From assembly GCA_023512835.1 (NCBI GenBank), contig JAKCVP010000385.1, positions 1 to 64,000 on the forward strand: DNA of 64,000 nt, written 5' to 3'. Both the position numbers and the translations under genes were made by a program. This stretch comes from Taxillus chinensis. Taxonomy: Eukaryota > Streptophyta > Magnoliopsida > Santalales > Loranthaceae. A model generated the notes under the pieces. The model did not search any database. It saw nothing but the letters and a program-made list of their open reading frames with translations, and had not been told where the DNA came from. Positions 20,775 through 32,104 of this stretch are shown here, piece by piece (the first letter of the stretch is position 1; each line of letters starts with the position of its first letter).

Positions 20775-21835
20775 TAGGGATGGTGTACAGCGCAGCACTG
20801 AACGCTGCCAAGCACTTCAGCGTGTCAGGCATCCGTGTTGCTCGTGCAGCTTGTAGAAAGCACGGAGGCGACTGTGTCGATTAGCTGACCTGAAGAGGGG
20901 CATGACTCTATGACTCTATTGCTTTTTGCCGTCGATACTAATCGAGACAATTCAACAAGTATCATCGATGCCGAGCGCCCAAAGCAATTTCTTTAGGGCC
21001 CAAGTTCCATGGCTCCCTGGGGTTGCGATAGAAACTGAAACACGGCCCCTTTCCCTGAAAGGAAATGGAAAAGAGAAGTTGACGAGGCCTAATGTCATGA
21101 TGCGGTATTACTACTGATAGCTAGAGAGGAATGGAAATAAAGGTACAACAGATGGCCTCGGGTTACCGAATCGTGTGCCGCGTGCATGACGACGATGAGA
21201 CTGAAGATCGGCTTGCAGACGTGTCCTCTGGCGCCTCGCTTTCCAATGCCAAGTCCAGCTAGAGAGTGAAGGGGAGAAGAGCAGCGACAGTCGGCCTAGA
21301 TGGGTACTATGCCTGGGTCCCAGCATGCGCTGCCACATGGTACCCAAACCCGCAGATGCACGCCCCGGTCAGACTCTTGTAATCTACACTACCTACTGTA
21401 CATACTTACTGTAAGCGTTCCGAGTTGGCCCACGCCTTTCCGGGGCAGCGGTTGGAACATCTGTCGTGAAGATTGCTCAATTTCCTCAGTCGAAAGGTGG
21501 TGCTCGGGTCTCCAGACGCGTCCAGATGATGCATCCGCGCCGGGAAGCCCGGACGGGGGAAACTTGACAGACATGCCCTCCTCCCTTGTCATATGCATGG
21601 ACAGCAAGCGTGACTGGCTGGGTGCGAGGGTCGTCCAGTGGGTCGTACGAAACGGCTCGCAGTCATTCGCGAACCGGCCTCGGGTTGCGGTAGAGTCGGC
21701 GCTCACACGTCTTACCCGCGGCATCCCTGCAGCCACGTCTTGCCCTCAAGTTGGGCATAAAGCGTAAACTGCCTGCAACAGTTGTCGGCCTCGGGCGGCT
21801 GTTGGAGAGGTCGAAGCCGCTTTTCGCTCTCGGAC
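20775..21835. other. Intergenic, no gene recognised
   Basis: About 1.06 kb between CRT10 and the secreted protein gene. Open frames exist (for example 21300-21767) but have no family resemblance or supporting codon pattern. Confidence 0.45.
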
Positions 21836-22678
21836 ATGGTGCGAGTGGGCCTTGCAGCGGCGCTACTGTGCCTGGTGCGCGCCGTCGTGTGCTCCCTGGA
21901 CGATATTGACATGAAATATCAGACTCAAATCTCTGATGTCGCCTATGCAGGAGAAAATGGGCTGGAGCCGTCTGACCAGGAGAAGCCGCCTCCGATTGAG
22001 CATCTCAGATGGATACGAAGACCGAACTTTCGCGCTCTGTGCCGAGGGAGAAGTCTGGTGTACCAAGACGTTTGGGATGGCAGCGCCGAGTGTACAAATG
22101 CCAAAAATTATTTCCTCTGGTGTACCCTCTGGGATGCGACGCGCGACGACTGGAAGCGGCAGGAGTTTGGCTTCACCTGCCTGGACCACGAGTTCTGCTA
22201 CACCTTCACGGGGAAAGGAACCCCGCATCATCCGGGCGAGGTGCCGCCAGGGGTGCAGAGCATGGTCCGATGCCTGACCACCAAGCAGCTCGACAGGAGA
22301 CGACTGCCGTCGAACCACCATCGTATAGAAGACACGCAATACTACTTTGAGGCGTTGAGGCCGCCGCAGAATACCACGGCCATCTTTGGCGTGACGGAAG
22401 TGGGCGAAAGGGCTCCCGACATCACTTACATGTTCCAGATCAGGGCGCAGGACAACACGACGCCGTGGAGCCCGTACAGGATTGCCGGAGCCAGGTACGT
22501 GTGGCCAGGCACGGCAGCCCAACACTTCTTTGCCTTTGAGGAAGGCATGCCCGAGTGGCAGGCGGAGATGTGGGTGGCCTACCTCGCAGTGAAGGGGATA
22601 CACGACAACGACCTGGGAGTCTACACCTACTGGAGCTACCACGACGCGAGCGATGACAACGATACAGCGGCGGTGTAG
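21836..22678 (+). CDS. Secreted protein of unknown function
   Basis: A single frame of 280 residues from the ATG at 21836; the frame above it lacks an ATG. The N terminus is a signal peptide (VRVGLAAALLCLVRAVVC, likely cut near SLDD). The mature protein has six cysteines in three near-pairs (RALC, AEC...LWC, FTC...EFC, VRC), several NTT/NDT sequons and many Trp and Tyr residues. No transmembrane helix follows. Size, secretion and even cysteine number fit an apoplastic protein or candidate effector, but I see no known domain, so the role is open. It stands 138 bp upstream of an LTR insertion. Confidence 0.75.
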   Translation: MVRVGLAAALLCLVRAVVCSLDDIDMKYQTQISDVAYAGENGLEPSDQEKPPPIEHLRWIRRPNFRALCRGRSLVYQDVWDGSAECTNAKNYFLWCTLWDATRDDWKRQEFGFTCLDHEFCYTFTGKGTPHHPGEVPPGVQSMVRCLTTKQLDRRRLPSNHHRIEDTQYYFEALRPPQNTTAIFGVTEVGERAPDITYMFQIRAQDNTTPWSPYRIAGARYVWPGTAAQHFFAFEEGMPEWQAEMWVAYLAVKGIHDNDLGVYTYWSYHDASDDNDTAAV

Positions 22679-22816
22679 GTGTGTGTAGCAGAGCGCCAGC
22701 AACTCTAGCATGCATGCATGCTAGCACTGTATTCAGCTTCCAGGTCGCAGCCGTGCAGCTGATCGTGAGCGCTAGCAGACCGGGGAACAGTCATGAGGCC
22801 GAGGCGACGTTTGAGG

Positions 22817-22975
22817 TGTTGGAAATGAGGACGTTTGTTTCACGTGACGACACGTGAGTGTCCTGAATAGGCTCAGCGCACCTCCCATGGTGTCTCTCCC
22901 TTCTCTATCGCACTTGCTCCTTTAGTTAATCAGACATGCATATATCCATCCAATCATCATCCATTTTTTTCAACA
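22817..22975 (+). mobile_element. Solo LTR, family D, copy 2, with perfect target-site duplication
   Basis: The 159-bp element starts TGTTGGAAATGAGG and ends TTTTTTTCAACA, so its tips are inverted (TGTTG/CAACA). It is flanked on both sides by the identical 5-mer TGAGG (22812-22816 and 22976-22980), as LTR-retrotransposon integration makes. Relatives lie at 10246-10416 (+), 34566-34749 (+) and 48763-49110 (-). This copy shows no RIP-type decay. Confidence 0.85.
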
Positions 22976-23233
22976 TGAGGCACCTTGGAAGAATGAGCTA
23001 GGGAGGTGAAGCAGAGGCAGGTAGAGGTCTTCGTACCTACAGTACCCATCTCCAAGCTGAGCCGGAGCGGGTCATGACTAACATCACAGTCGTTCATGCA
23101 AATGCAATACTGTAATCCACCACGTCATGACTGGCTGGCTGGCTGGCTGGCTGACGGCTCTCTGGTTGGAGCCAGCTTCCTCAGCTTGATGCAGCATTGC
23201 ATGCCTGCCTCCCTGTCGCAAGATACTGTATCT

Positions 23234-24116
23234 ATGCCGCGCACCACCGTCCTGGTCACCGGCGCCAACCGTGGAATTGGGCTTGCCATCGTCAAGTCGC
23301 TACTCACAAGGCCCCCGACTACGCCTCTGATCATACTCGCCTGTGCCCGCAGCCCGCCGCTCCCGTCGCCTGTCTCATCCACTTCCGACGTCACTCTCAC
23401 TTGGCATCGCTTGGACCTTGCCTCCAACTCCTCCATCCGTTCTTTGGTCAAAGCGGTGCAGCTAGCCCATCCCGACGGCCTCGATGTGCTGATCAACAAT
23501 GCCGGCGTCAATCTGGACGAGCAGCGGCCCCCTGGCATTCGAGTCAGTCACCAGACCCTGCACGTCAACTACTATGGAACAGTAGAGCTGACAAGCCTGT
23601 TCCTGCCACTGCTGAAGGGCCCTAGACGAATTGTCATTGTCAGTAGTACCGGCAGCACCAGTCTGCCTGCCGATAAGAAGCGACTTCTTGCTGCATGCCG
23701 CTCCTTGCACGCCATCGATCACATGGCCGACCAGTACCTTGAAGCGGTGCGATTGGGAAGAGAAGAGGCCCAAGTCTGCTGATTGCTCCTCTGAATCTCT
23801 CAAGCACCCGCACTGACATGCCGCCCAGGGCTGGCCCCGTGGCCTAAGCTATAGCGTTAGTAAGGCCATGCTGAATGCTGCCGTCGCCGTTCTGGCAAGC
23901 CATCACCAGCTGATCACAATCAATGCCTGTTGCCCTGGCTGGTGTGCGACCGGTACGGGCAACATGACCGGCGCCGCTCCCAAGAGCGCAGCAGACGGCG
24001 CTAGAGTGCCGCTCAAGCTTGCTTTTGAGCATCTGGGAGGCGTTAGCGGTAGCTACTGGGCAAATTCAACCGTCATTGGCCAGGGCACTGGCCAAGTGCT
24101 TGACTGGACCTCTTAG
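23234..24116 (+). CDS. Short-chain dehydrogenase/reductase, carbonyl-reductase-like
   Basis: Exons 23234-23773 and 23829-24116 join across a 55-bp intron to 275 residues. The intron has a weak donor (GTCTGC) but a good branch site (CACTGAC) and acceptor (CCCAG), and the join restores QGWPRGLSYSVSK, as in carbonyl reductases. Motifs: TGANRGIG (residues 9-16) for the cofactor, NNAG, the catalytic Ser in IVIVSST, and YSVSK for the Tyr/Lys pair. All catalytic residues are intact. The extra loop between the Ser and Tyr motifs (AACRSLHAIDHMADQYLEA) is also seen in CBR1-type enzymes, which reduce carbonyl compounds with NADPH. It is probably cytosolic; the substrate is unknown. Confidence 0.85.
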
Positions 24117-24570
24117 CTGTTTCCTTTGCCAGTCAAAGTCGAGGTTCGAGCCATCTCGACTATACACCTCAGTCTCTGGCTGCACGTTCTCGTAGCAAGG
24201 CCTCCTTCTTGGCGTTTCGAGGCATGAGCAGGAAGACTATGACCTGTATCATTGTGTCACCGGCCACTTTATGGTGTCACCGACCACTTTATGTATACCA
24301 TCTCCGTGTCTACTCGTGTGACGACGCGCGAGAGTCATCCTAGAAAGTCGTCGACATTTCGCAACACCTGATTTCAAGCACGTCAGCCTGCAATCATGCT
24401 TACCAGACATGCCCCGAATTCTACGCTCAATACCTGTTCTCCCACCCCCATTAGCCACCTTGCTCCTCTCATTATAGCGCAACTATCTCAGCGCGCCTTT
24501 GCCGCCTTGACACGCTCTAGAGACCGCTCCATCTCCTCAGCCGCCGTCCGCAGTGGAGACTTGTAGGATT
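24117..24570. other. Intergenic between SDR and permease
   Basis: A short imperfect direct repeat, TGTCACCGGCCACTTTATG / TGTCACCGACCACTTTATG, lies at about 24255-24293. No gene was recognised. Confidence 0.5.
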
Positions 24571-25160
24571 ATGAAAACTCCCGTTGAGCGCGACTCTCCA
24601 CTTGGACGCCATGTCAATTGGCTCAGTGTCATCTTTCTCAACGTGGGAGCAATGATCGGGACCGGCATCTTCAGCACAGGAGGTCAATCTCGCCCGTTGC
24701 CCTGCATAGTTGCTGATACATTGCGCAGCCGTCCTCCATCCTCAACGAGACCGGCTCAGTGGGACTGACTCTTCTGTATTGGGTCATTGGTTTCCTGCTC
24801 GCCGCTGCCGGTCTTGCAATGTATCTCGAGTTCGCTGCATACTTTCCGAATCGCGCTGGTGCCGAGGCGGCCTACCTGGAGCAAGCTTACCCCCGGCCGC
24901 CCTACTTCTTTCCGATTGCTTTTGCTGTCCAGGCCATCCTTTTGTCTTTCAGCAGCAGCAATACCCTTGTGGTCGCTCAATACGTCTATAGACTAGCCGG
25001 ACGTAGTCCGAGCGGCTGGGAGCTAAAGGGCGTTGCGGTCGCGGTCTACACGGCTGCCGTACTCGTCGCCATTATCAACACCAAGTGGTCCTTGTGGTTC
25101 TCAAATGCAATAGGTGTTATCAAAGTCCTGGGGCTAGTCTTCATCTCTATCATTGGGCTG

Positions 25161-25186
25161 GTCATTCTGGGAGGTCATTCTGGGAG
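25161..25186 (+). repeat. 13-bp tandem duplication (frameshift)
   Basis: Two perfect adjacent copies of GTCATTCTGGGAG, at 25161-25173 and 25174-25186, inside the permease coding region. Thirteen is not a multiple of three and is too short to be an intron, so it changes the reading frame. Confidence 0.95.
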
Positions 25187-25919
25187 GACACACCTCCATC
25201 AAGCAGACGAGAAACTTCAGCAACGCTTTCGAGGGCACCTCTTCGAACGGGAACTCTCTGGCTACGGCGTTGGTCAAAGTCACTTATGCTTATGGCGGCT
25301 ACGGCAATGCATTCAACCTGGTGAACGAGGTTAGGAACCCAATCCCCACTCTGAAGAGGAACTCAGCAATAGCACTTACCATTGTCACGTCTCTGTATCT
25401 ACTGGTCAATGTTGCCTATTTTGCTGCGGTTCCGAAGGATGACCTCAAGGCTTCACGTCAAGTTGCGGCTGCGCTCTTCTTTGAAGCTGTATTTGGCGAT
25501 CAAGGGGCATCTAGAGCACTCAACATCCTGCCCATTCTCAGTGCTTTTGGAAATCTGGTGGGCTTACTCATCGGACAGTCTCGTGTGATTCGCGAGTGTG
25601 GTCGACAGGGTGTGCTTCCCTTTTGCGAGTTTTTCGTCTCAACTCGGCCCTTTGGAACGCCTCTTGGTCCCTACCTTGTCAAGTGGATCTTTACTGTGCT
25701 GATGATTGTGGCACCGCCTGCCGGAGATGCCTTTAACTTCATCGTTGATTTAGGCTCAATCCCAGGTTCCATATTCGGCTTTGCGATGACTGCTGGACTA
25801 TTTGTGATACGTCGCCGGTGGACGCGCCTCGGTAGAGCACGTCCGCTAGAATTTCGGGCCTGGAACATTGCCCTTGTTTTCAACTTGGCGTCTAATATTT
25901 TCGTATTTGTGATGCCTTG

Positions 25920-25933
25920 CCCCCCCCCCCCCC
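25920..25933 (+). repeat. Poly-C tract (14)
   Basis: An uninterrupted run of 14 cytosines in the permease coding region, encoding a Pro run. Such runs slip both in vivo and in sequencing, so the local length is uncertain. Confidence 0.9.
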
Positions 25934-26187
25934 AAAGGTACGCCATGTATTGCGTTGCAGGTATTGGCATCGTTTTACTTTGTATCGTCTATTACTCGGT
26001 GTGGATGTATGTCTTGCCGTATTGGGGCAAGTATGGCATTCGAGAGGAAACTGTTGATTTCGGTGGAGGGGCTTTGTCGAATAAGCTTGTCAAGATACCC
26101 CTGGAGCGTCTGGCAGATTGGGATCGAGCACATGATGGAACAGGAACCCCTCAACAAGACGCTGGTTCAAAGGGAGAATCAGCGTGA

Positions 26188-27053
26188 GGATGCTATAGCA
26201 CCTACCGATAGCCTCGTTACTTCCCGAAGGTTATCCGCGCTCAGATCCAAAGTTTCCTTCCAGCGCTGGACAGACTGGGCCAATGAGGGCCAATATATCA
26301 GCATCTCCACTACTCTGCATGCATGGCGCCAGAGTGGCTTTTGAAAAGAGCCCTTTCAAAGATTATCTTGGGAAGCAACGAGCCTCCTTCTGGCTAATGG
26401 TTTGCATGACGACTGTTGTTGAAAGCCTGTTCCGATCCCATGGGCCATGTCTGGGCCACGCCTGACGCAATTACTCGCCCAAGCCGTACTCTGTGCGTGT
26501 CCGGCATCGATATTCTCGCTTTCAAAGTGCAAGGGTCAGCTCTCAGAGCCGCGTCACCTAAGGAACACAGAAGACCTTGTCCCATGCCTTGTCAAGGGAT
26601 CGGGAGACAGCGAGAATTGAGCAAAACAGCGCAGAGGAGTCGGCGATTCGTTTCCGAGACGCTCAATCGGACCAGGCTTTGCGTCTTCAATTTCGTGACA
26701 TACTCGTGCACTCGCTTCGACCTCAAATCGCTAGAGATTACATGTCTCCTCCGTCATATGTGCAAAGTGGTTCTTTCGACTGTCGGTGCAAGGTGTAAAG
26801 ATTTGTGGTTGGATGCAAAGAGTTTAGGGTCTAGAGGTGCGCAGGAATGGCTAGTATCCTACACTTGGTCGAAAGACGCAGTGAGGTACAAGTGACTGCC
26901 GCGTGTTCCCGGTCACTTCATAATGCAACATCAGCTACGTGCAGCTTTTCGTCATCCTAAAGCTGTAGTACTTTGTGATCTTGCAGCCATTACTAAGTCG
27001 ATTTGAGACTACCCTTGGTCCCCTTGTTTGTACTCATCACTCTGCTTCTACAA
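26188..27053. other. Intergenic, no gene recognised
   Basis: The longest open frame (26416-26895) has no family resemblance or splice partners. Nothing else was seen. Confidence 0.45.
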
Positions 27054-27815
27054 CTAAGAGCAATCATACCTGTTGGGCAGAGCCTTATGCTTGCCTCCTT
27101 CGTCGCTCCAACAATGTCGTCCATCGCAGACAAGACAGTATGTATGGTACCGAGGACCAAGCACTTCCGCCTGATCAGCGGTCACAATGAGTGCAGTGTT
27201 TTCGCCGTATCTCAAGCCTCCCAGTTCGAGGCCAACAGCCAGAATCTGCGCCATGTCGAACAATACATCACGAGTCAAAGGATGCTGGTCGATTGCTGTG
27301 TTTTTAGGTACCCAAAGCCAACAGTGTGATCACCCACCCTGATCTGACAGTCTTTTGTGTCTTCTCGAGTGGGAAAGAACCTTGAATGCTGGCACCTGCA
27401 GAGCTACTTGCAATGAGGCTTCTCCAATCCAGCACAGCCTGGATGGCAGCCTCCGTCTTGATACCGGCGAAGGCATCTACGATTCTCAACTGGCAGCCAC
27501 CTCCAAAGAAAATGCCGCTGGCAGTCTGCGACGAATGCGGAGGCTTCTCGGTGCCGGCTACGGCTCGGTCATAGGTATGCAAGACTGTAACATTGATGGG
27601 CCCCCAGCAGCGAAAGGCGGAGGCAGCACTGGAATGGTAGGAGGAGGCGTGATCGCCACTGGCGGTAGTAGGGATACCTCTAGGAGCATTAAGGCCACCG
27701 GCGAGGGAGATGATGTCTTCGACGATTGTCTCAGACTGAATTTATCCGCGAATGATCACTAGATGGCCATTCGGTGTTCTACACTTGGGGCTGAAGAATA
27801 TGATCCGGAATGATC
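27054..27815 (-). pseudogene. Cyanophycinase-like peptidase (family S51), degraded
   Basis: On the minus strand three frames together cover most of a cyanophycinase-like S51 serine peptidase. In order: PNGHLVII, then an in-frame TAA, then VEDIISLAGGLNAPRGIP; ASGIFFGGGCQLRIVDAF; SSAGAS, the nucleophile elbow; after a frame change GDHTVGFGYLK; after another, IDQHPLTRD and ENTALIVTADQAEVLGPR. These match the fixed landmarks of the family (the GGxQ loop, the S-A-G-A nucleophile motif, the DQH motif and the C-terminal TALVV...EVIG segment). The GG(D/N)Q motif here reads GGCQ. The second frame change sits in an A-run (CTAAAAACA) and looks like a one-base loss. The family cleaves beta-Asp-Arg or similar dipeptides. 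It is non-functional as read. Confidence 0.75.
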
Positions 27816-27860
27816 TGCTGCATAGATGCTAATCGCAACGGAAAGGGCAAGGAGAACCGC

Positions 27861-27878
27861 GGGGGGGGGGGGGGGGGG
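27861..27878 (+). repeat. Poly-G tract (18)
   Basis: An uninterrupted run of 18 guanines just upstream (minus sense) of the S51 relic. The exact length should be treated with caution. Confidence 0.9.
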
Positions 27879-28358
27879 TTCAAATGAGTGGTAAGTGCGG
27901 AAACCAAGTGGGAGGCTCTTGTGCATTAATGATAAATTTAATCATGCCAAACTGCGGATCTCTCAAGTGGGTACATGGAGGTAGGTCGATTTGCAAGAGA
28001 CTGGACGGGGTATACCAGGCACCTAGGCTGCATGAAAAAAGGCGTGAGTGATTGCGAGGCTTCAAAGTCCATCTTCGTGCCCTAGGGACCATGACCAAGG
28101 ACATGGGGAACTGCTCACAGCGAGAGCTGCAGCTGCGCTCGTCGTACTCTTCTGTTGCAGGTATCCTTCGTGCTGTTGATCTTCTGAGAAGTATCGCATT
28201 GATCAGTCGAAGCTGTCAAGTGACTTCGCCAGGCCGACCTGGGTGATCGACAAGATTTAGTGCCTGCTCTTCAGAACAGATATGATGGAATGGGCAGATA
28301 GCGCTCGTTTCCTCAGTATGAGGTGGTCAAGAGAGTTGGAACCCGTGCGAAGCATGTT
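27879..28358. other. Intergenic, no gene recognised
   Basis: This is the 3' flank of the next minus-strand gene. No feature was seen. Confidence 0.45.
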
Positions 28359-29702
28359 TCACAGATCAACACTACCGCTGACAGCTACAAAGTCCTCCAA
28401 TTCCTCGCTGACGGTTTTGAGCTTTTCCTTGACGCTTGCAACGCCTTCATGACCAACTATATGCCTCGCGGGAGGATTCTCGTGTCCACTGATGCTCAGG
28501 ATTGCGTAGACTGTCTCTGCGATCAACTCATCTTTGACCTGATGCGGGAGCCGAGGATAGAAGTCCGCTATCATGCCAGGGCTGAGCATGTCCGCACCGG
28601 CACTGCGCATTTGAGCCTCGGTCTCTTCACCAGGCTGGGAAGCAGTCTCAAGGCGTCCTATTATACTGCTCAGCCAGCCCCTCGCCAACGGTGCACGATT
28701 GCCTTCACCATCTCGTTCGTTTGAGACAGCGTTCTCGCTCACGCTTCGATCTTTCCAGCTGCCAACCCCGTAGTCGGGCATGGCAGGTACAGCAATGACT
28801 CTTCCGGTCAAGATTCCCACTTCTGCATTCGCTTGCACGATACTGACGCGGACTCCAAACGGGGCAACCTCAAAAGCCAAGCTATCAGCGTAGCCCTCAA
28901 TTGCCCATTGACTAGCACAATAAGCGCCGAGACCGGGTGTGCCCAGGTGTCCCGTAATGCCAGTCAGGAGGACAATGTGGCCCATTCCTCTCCCTCGCAT
29001 ATGCGGGAGGACGGCCTTGATACAGTTTATGGCACTAAAGAAATTGACTTGGAACGTCGAGTTGAGCAGTGAATGCGTCACGGGACTTTGCGCCAGCTCC
29101 TCTACCGTACCCAGCAAAGTGACAGATGTCGATAGATAGAGGATGGAGATGTGACCAAACGCTGCGATGCCGCGTGCCAAAGCTGCTTGAACCGAGGCGA
29201 GGGATGAGGTTTCAATGTCCACAAGCACACATCGTCCCCGTCCCCTCGAGCTAGCTCCTTCCCCATCGCTGTCGTTGCCCAGAGAGGAGGGGGTCTCAGA
29301 AGCAGTAGTGTCGGCAAGACCCTGCAGTTGCGCTCGACATTCCGCACAGCTTGGCGGAGCAGAGGCACGTCTGTTGATTCCTGCGATTATACAATCTCCA
29401 CGAGCAACTAATTTGATCGCACATGATGTAGCTACCGGATTGTCGGCAGTCGTCATGAACCAAACACGGGCAGAGCCATCGGCTGGCAGGGAAGGGAACT
29501 GAGGGGGCCCGTCGGGATTGGCCTGAGCCGGCGGCGGAGGAGCTGAGGGAAGGGGTGACGAAGCATCGTAGGAAGTGCGATCTGGGAGCGCTGCACTTGC
29601 AGAGTCGGGCGAAATGAGGTCCTCGGGTGGAGAGGTTGGATTCTCAGCGTCAGTGTGTCTGGGTTCATTTGGCGGGCCACGCGGAGGATAGAAGTCGTTC
29701 AT
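28359..29702 (-). CDS. SDR-fold protein with altered catalytic residues
   Basis: A single intronless frame of 447 residues (ATG at 29702). The first 75 residues are Pro/Ser-rich and likely disordered. A short-chain dehydrogenase-like domain follows (about 78-320): VQVNFF-like helix (STFQVNFFSAINCIKAVLPHM), GHIVLLTGITG, then GAYCASQWAIEGYADSL and a VSIVQ segment. The classical glycine-rich TGxxxGIG motif is replaced by MTTADNPVATS, the catalytic Ser position by Gly (LLTGITG), and the Lys of YxxxK by Gln (Y261-C-A-S-Q265); only the Tyr remains. The C-terminal 120 residues are extended. This suggests an atypical cofactor or a non-enzymatic role. The frame is fully open, so it is not obviously a pseudogene. 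Confidence 0.8.
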   Translation of the reverse strand: MNDFYPPRGPPNEPRHTDAENPTSPPEDLISPDSASAALPDRTSYDASSPLPSAPPPPAQANPDGPPQFPSLPADGSARVWFMTTADNPVATSCAIKLVARGDCIIAGINRRASAPPSCAECRAQLQGLADTTASETPSSLGNDSDGEGASSRGRGRCVLVDIETSSLASVQAALARGIAAFGHISILYLSTSVTLLGTVEELAQSPVTHSLLNSTFQVNFFSAINCIKAVLPHMRGRGMGHIVLLTGITGHLGTPGLGAYCASQWAIEGYADSLAFEVAPFGVRVSIVQANAEVGILTGRVIAVPAMPDYGVGSWKDRSVSENAVSNERDGEGNRAPLARGWLSSIIGRLETASQPGEETEAQMRSAGADMLSPGMIADFYPRLPHQVKDELIAETVYAILSISGHENPPARHIVGHEGVASVKEKLKTVSEELEDFVAVSGSVDL

Positions 29703-30541
29703 GGGGCTGAAATCTACTTCATAGGAAGCCTCGCATCACACATTGCGATTCAATGTGCTGCTGCCGCAGAGCGTCGTGCGCCAGCTAATGTTCTGGATGG
29801 CGAGCCTGACCTCGTGAGCGCACCTTGGTCTGACAACGTCCGAAAGCGCGGAAGTTTTCCGCCTGTCCAGCCCCCAATCGCCTGCAGACAGCACAGTCGT
29901 GACAGTGCAGATGGATCTCTGCGTCCGAGGTCCTAGCAACGTGTGAGGCAGTCAAATGTAGGCCACCCACCGTCGTACATACGGGCCAATCCAGGTCCTC
30001 GTCCCAACAGGTGACCTTTTTGCACTTCACGTGGGGAATAATGCGGCATGCAGTGGCTCGCTAGAGCAGTCATCGAAATGAGAAGGCACGGCAGACTGGC
30101 AGTGACAGACAGCACAAGTCCGGCTTTGATAAAACTCTCAAAGCTAAGAGCCCCGTGGTTCTAATTAAATTCACAGAAAGCTGCTGGCATTCGCTAAGCC
30201 TCATCACAGAAAAGTAAAAGACAAAAAAAATTCTCCTAATCGCTCAAGGACCGCTTTCAGTCGTCAAAACGCTGCTGCTTTCTTGCTCAACGACGCTGCT
30301 TTTTGATGAAATAGAATGGAAGAAGAGAGGCTAGTCTGGGTCTCGCTGCATCATCACGAGAGCCACCGCTTCTTCAAGTCGTCCTTTAATTCTTCAACGT
30401 CAATCTCCTTCTTCCCTGTTGCCGTCCCCGCTGTCGTCTAGAGTACATGCTTCTGTCGTCACTGCTTAAGTTCGCAAAGCGCGTACCGACCAATGCCACA
30501 TGGTCGCGCACGGCATCCATGATGCACGAGGGATGATGCGC
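29703..30541. other. Intergenic between SDR-fold gene and actin
   Basis: About 840 bp; the right end is the actin 3' untranslated region. A possible minus-strand mini-gene (ATG near 30512, intron GTACGC...GACGACAG, ending KKEIDVEELKDDLKKRWLS at about 30358) would encode about 36 residues, but there is no family support. Purine/pyrimidine-rich stretches at 30190-30330 are otherwise unremarkable. Confidence 0.4.

Positions 30542-32104
<1,563 letters not shown>

Larger units (their letters stand above)
24571..26187 (+). pseudogene. LAT-type amino-acid permease, broken
   Basis: The sequence encodes a 12-helix permease of the APC superfamily, LAT type (fungal high-affinity methionine-permease-like), with MIGTGIFST, YLEQAYPRP, SFSSSN and VVNEV-like segments (here NLVNEVRNP). 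It is broken. At 25161-25186 a 13-mer (GTCATTCTGGGAG) is present twice in tandem and shifts the frame; with one copy the frame reads GLVILGGHTSIK, the expected family sequence. Second, the first intron (about 24672-24728) should be left after TTCAGCACA, but GG stands where GT is needed. Third, a run of 14 C (25920-25933) replaces much of a loop normally about ten residues longer. An assembly error could cause any one of these; three together favour a dying gene. Confidence 0.85.

Noticed and set aside
21300..21767. 155-codon open frame before the secreted-protein gene
   Set aside because: No family resemblance, and an antisense frame of similar length covers the same bases.
14238..26187. Secondary-metabolite gene cluster (P450, Zn2Cys6 factor, SDR, transporter)
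   Set aside because: No PKS, NRPS, terpene cyclase or other backbone enzyme; CRT10 interrupts the set and the transporter is an amino-acid permease.
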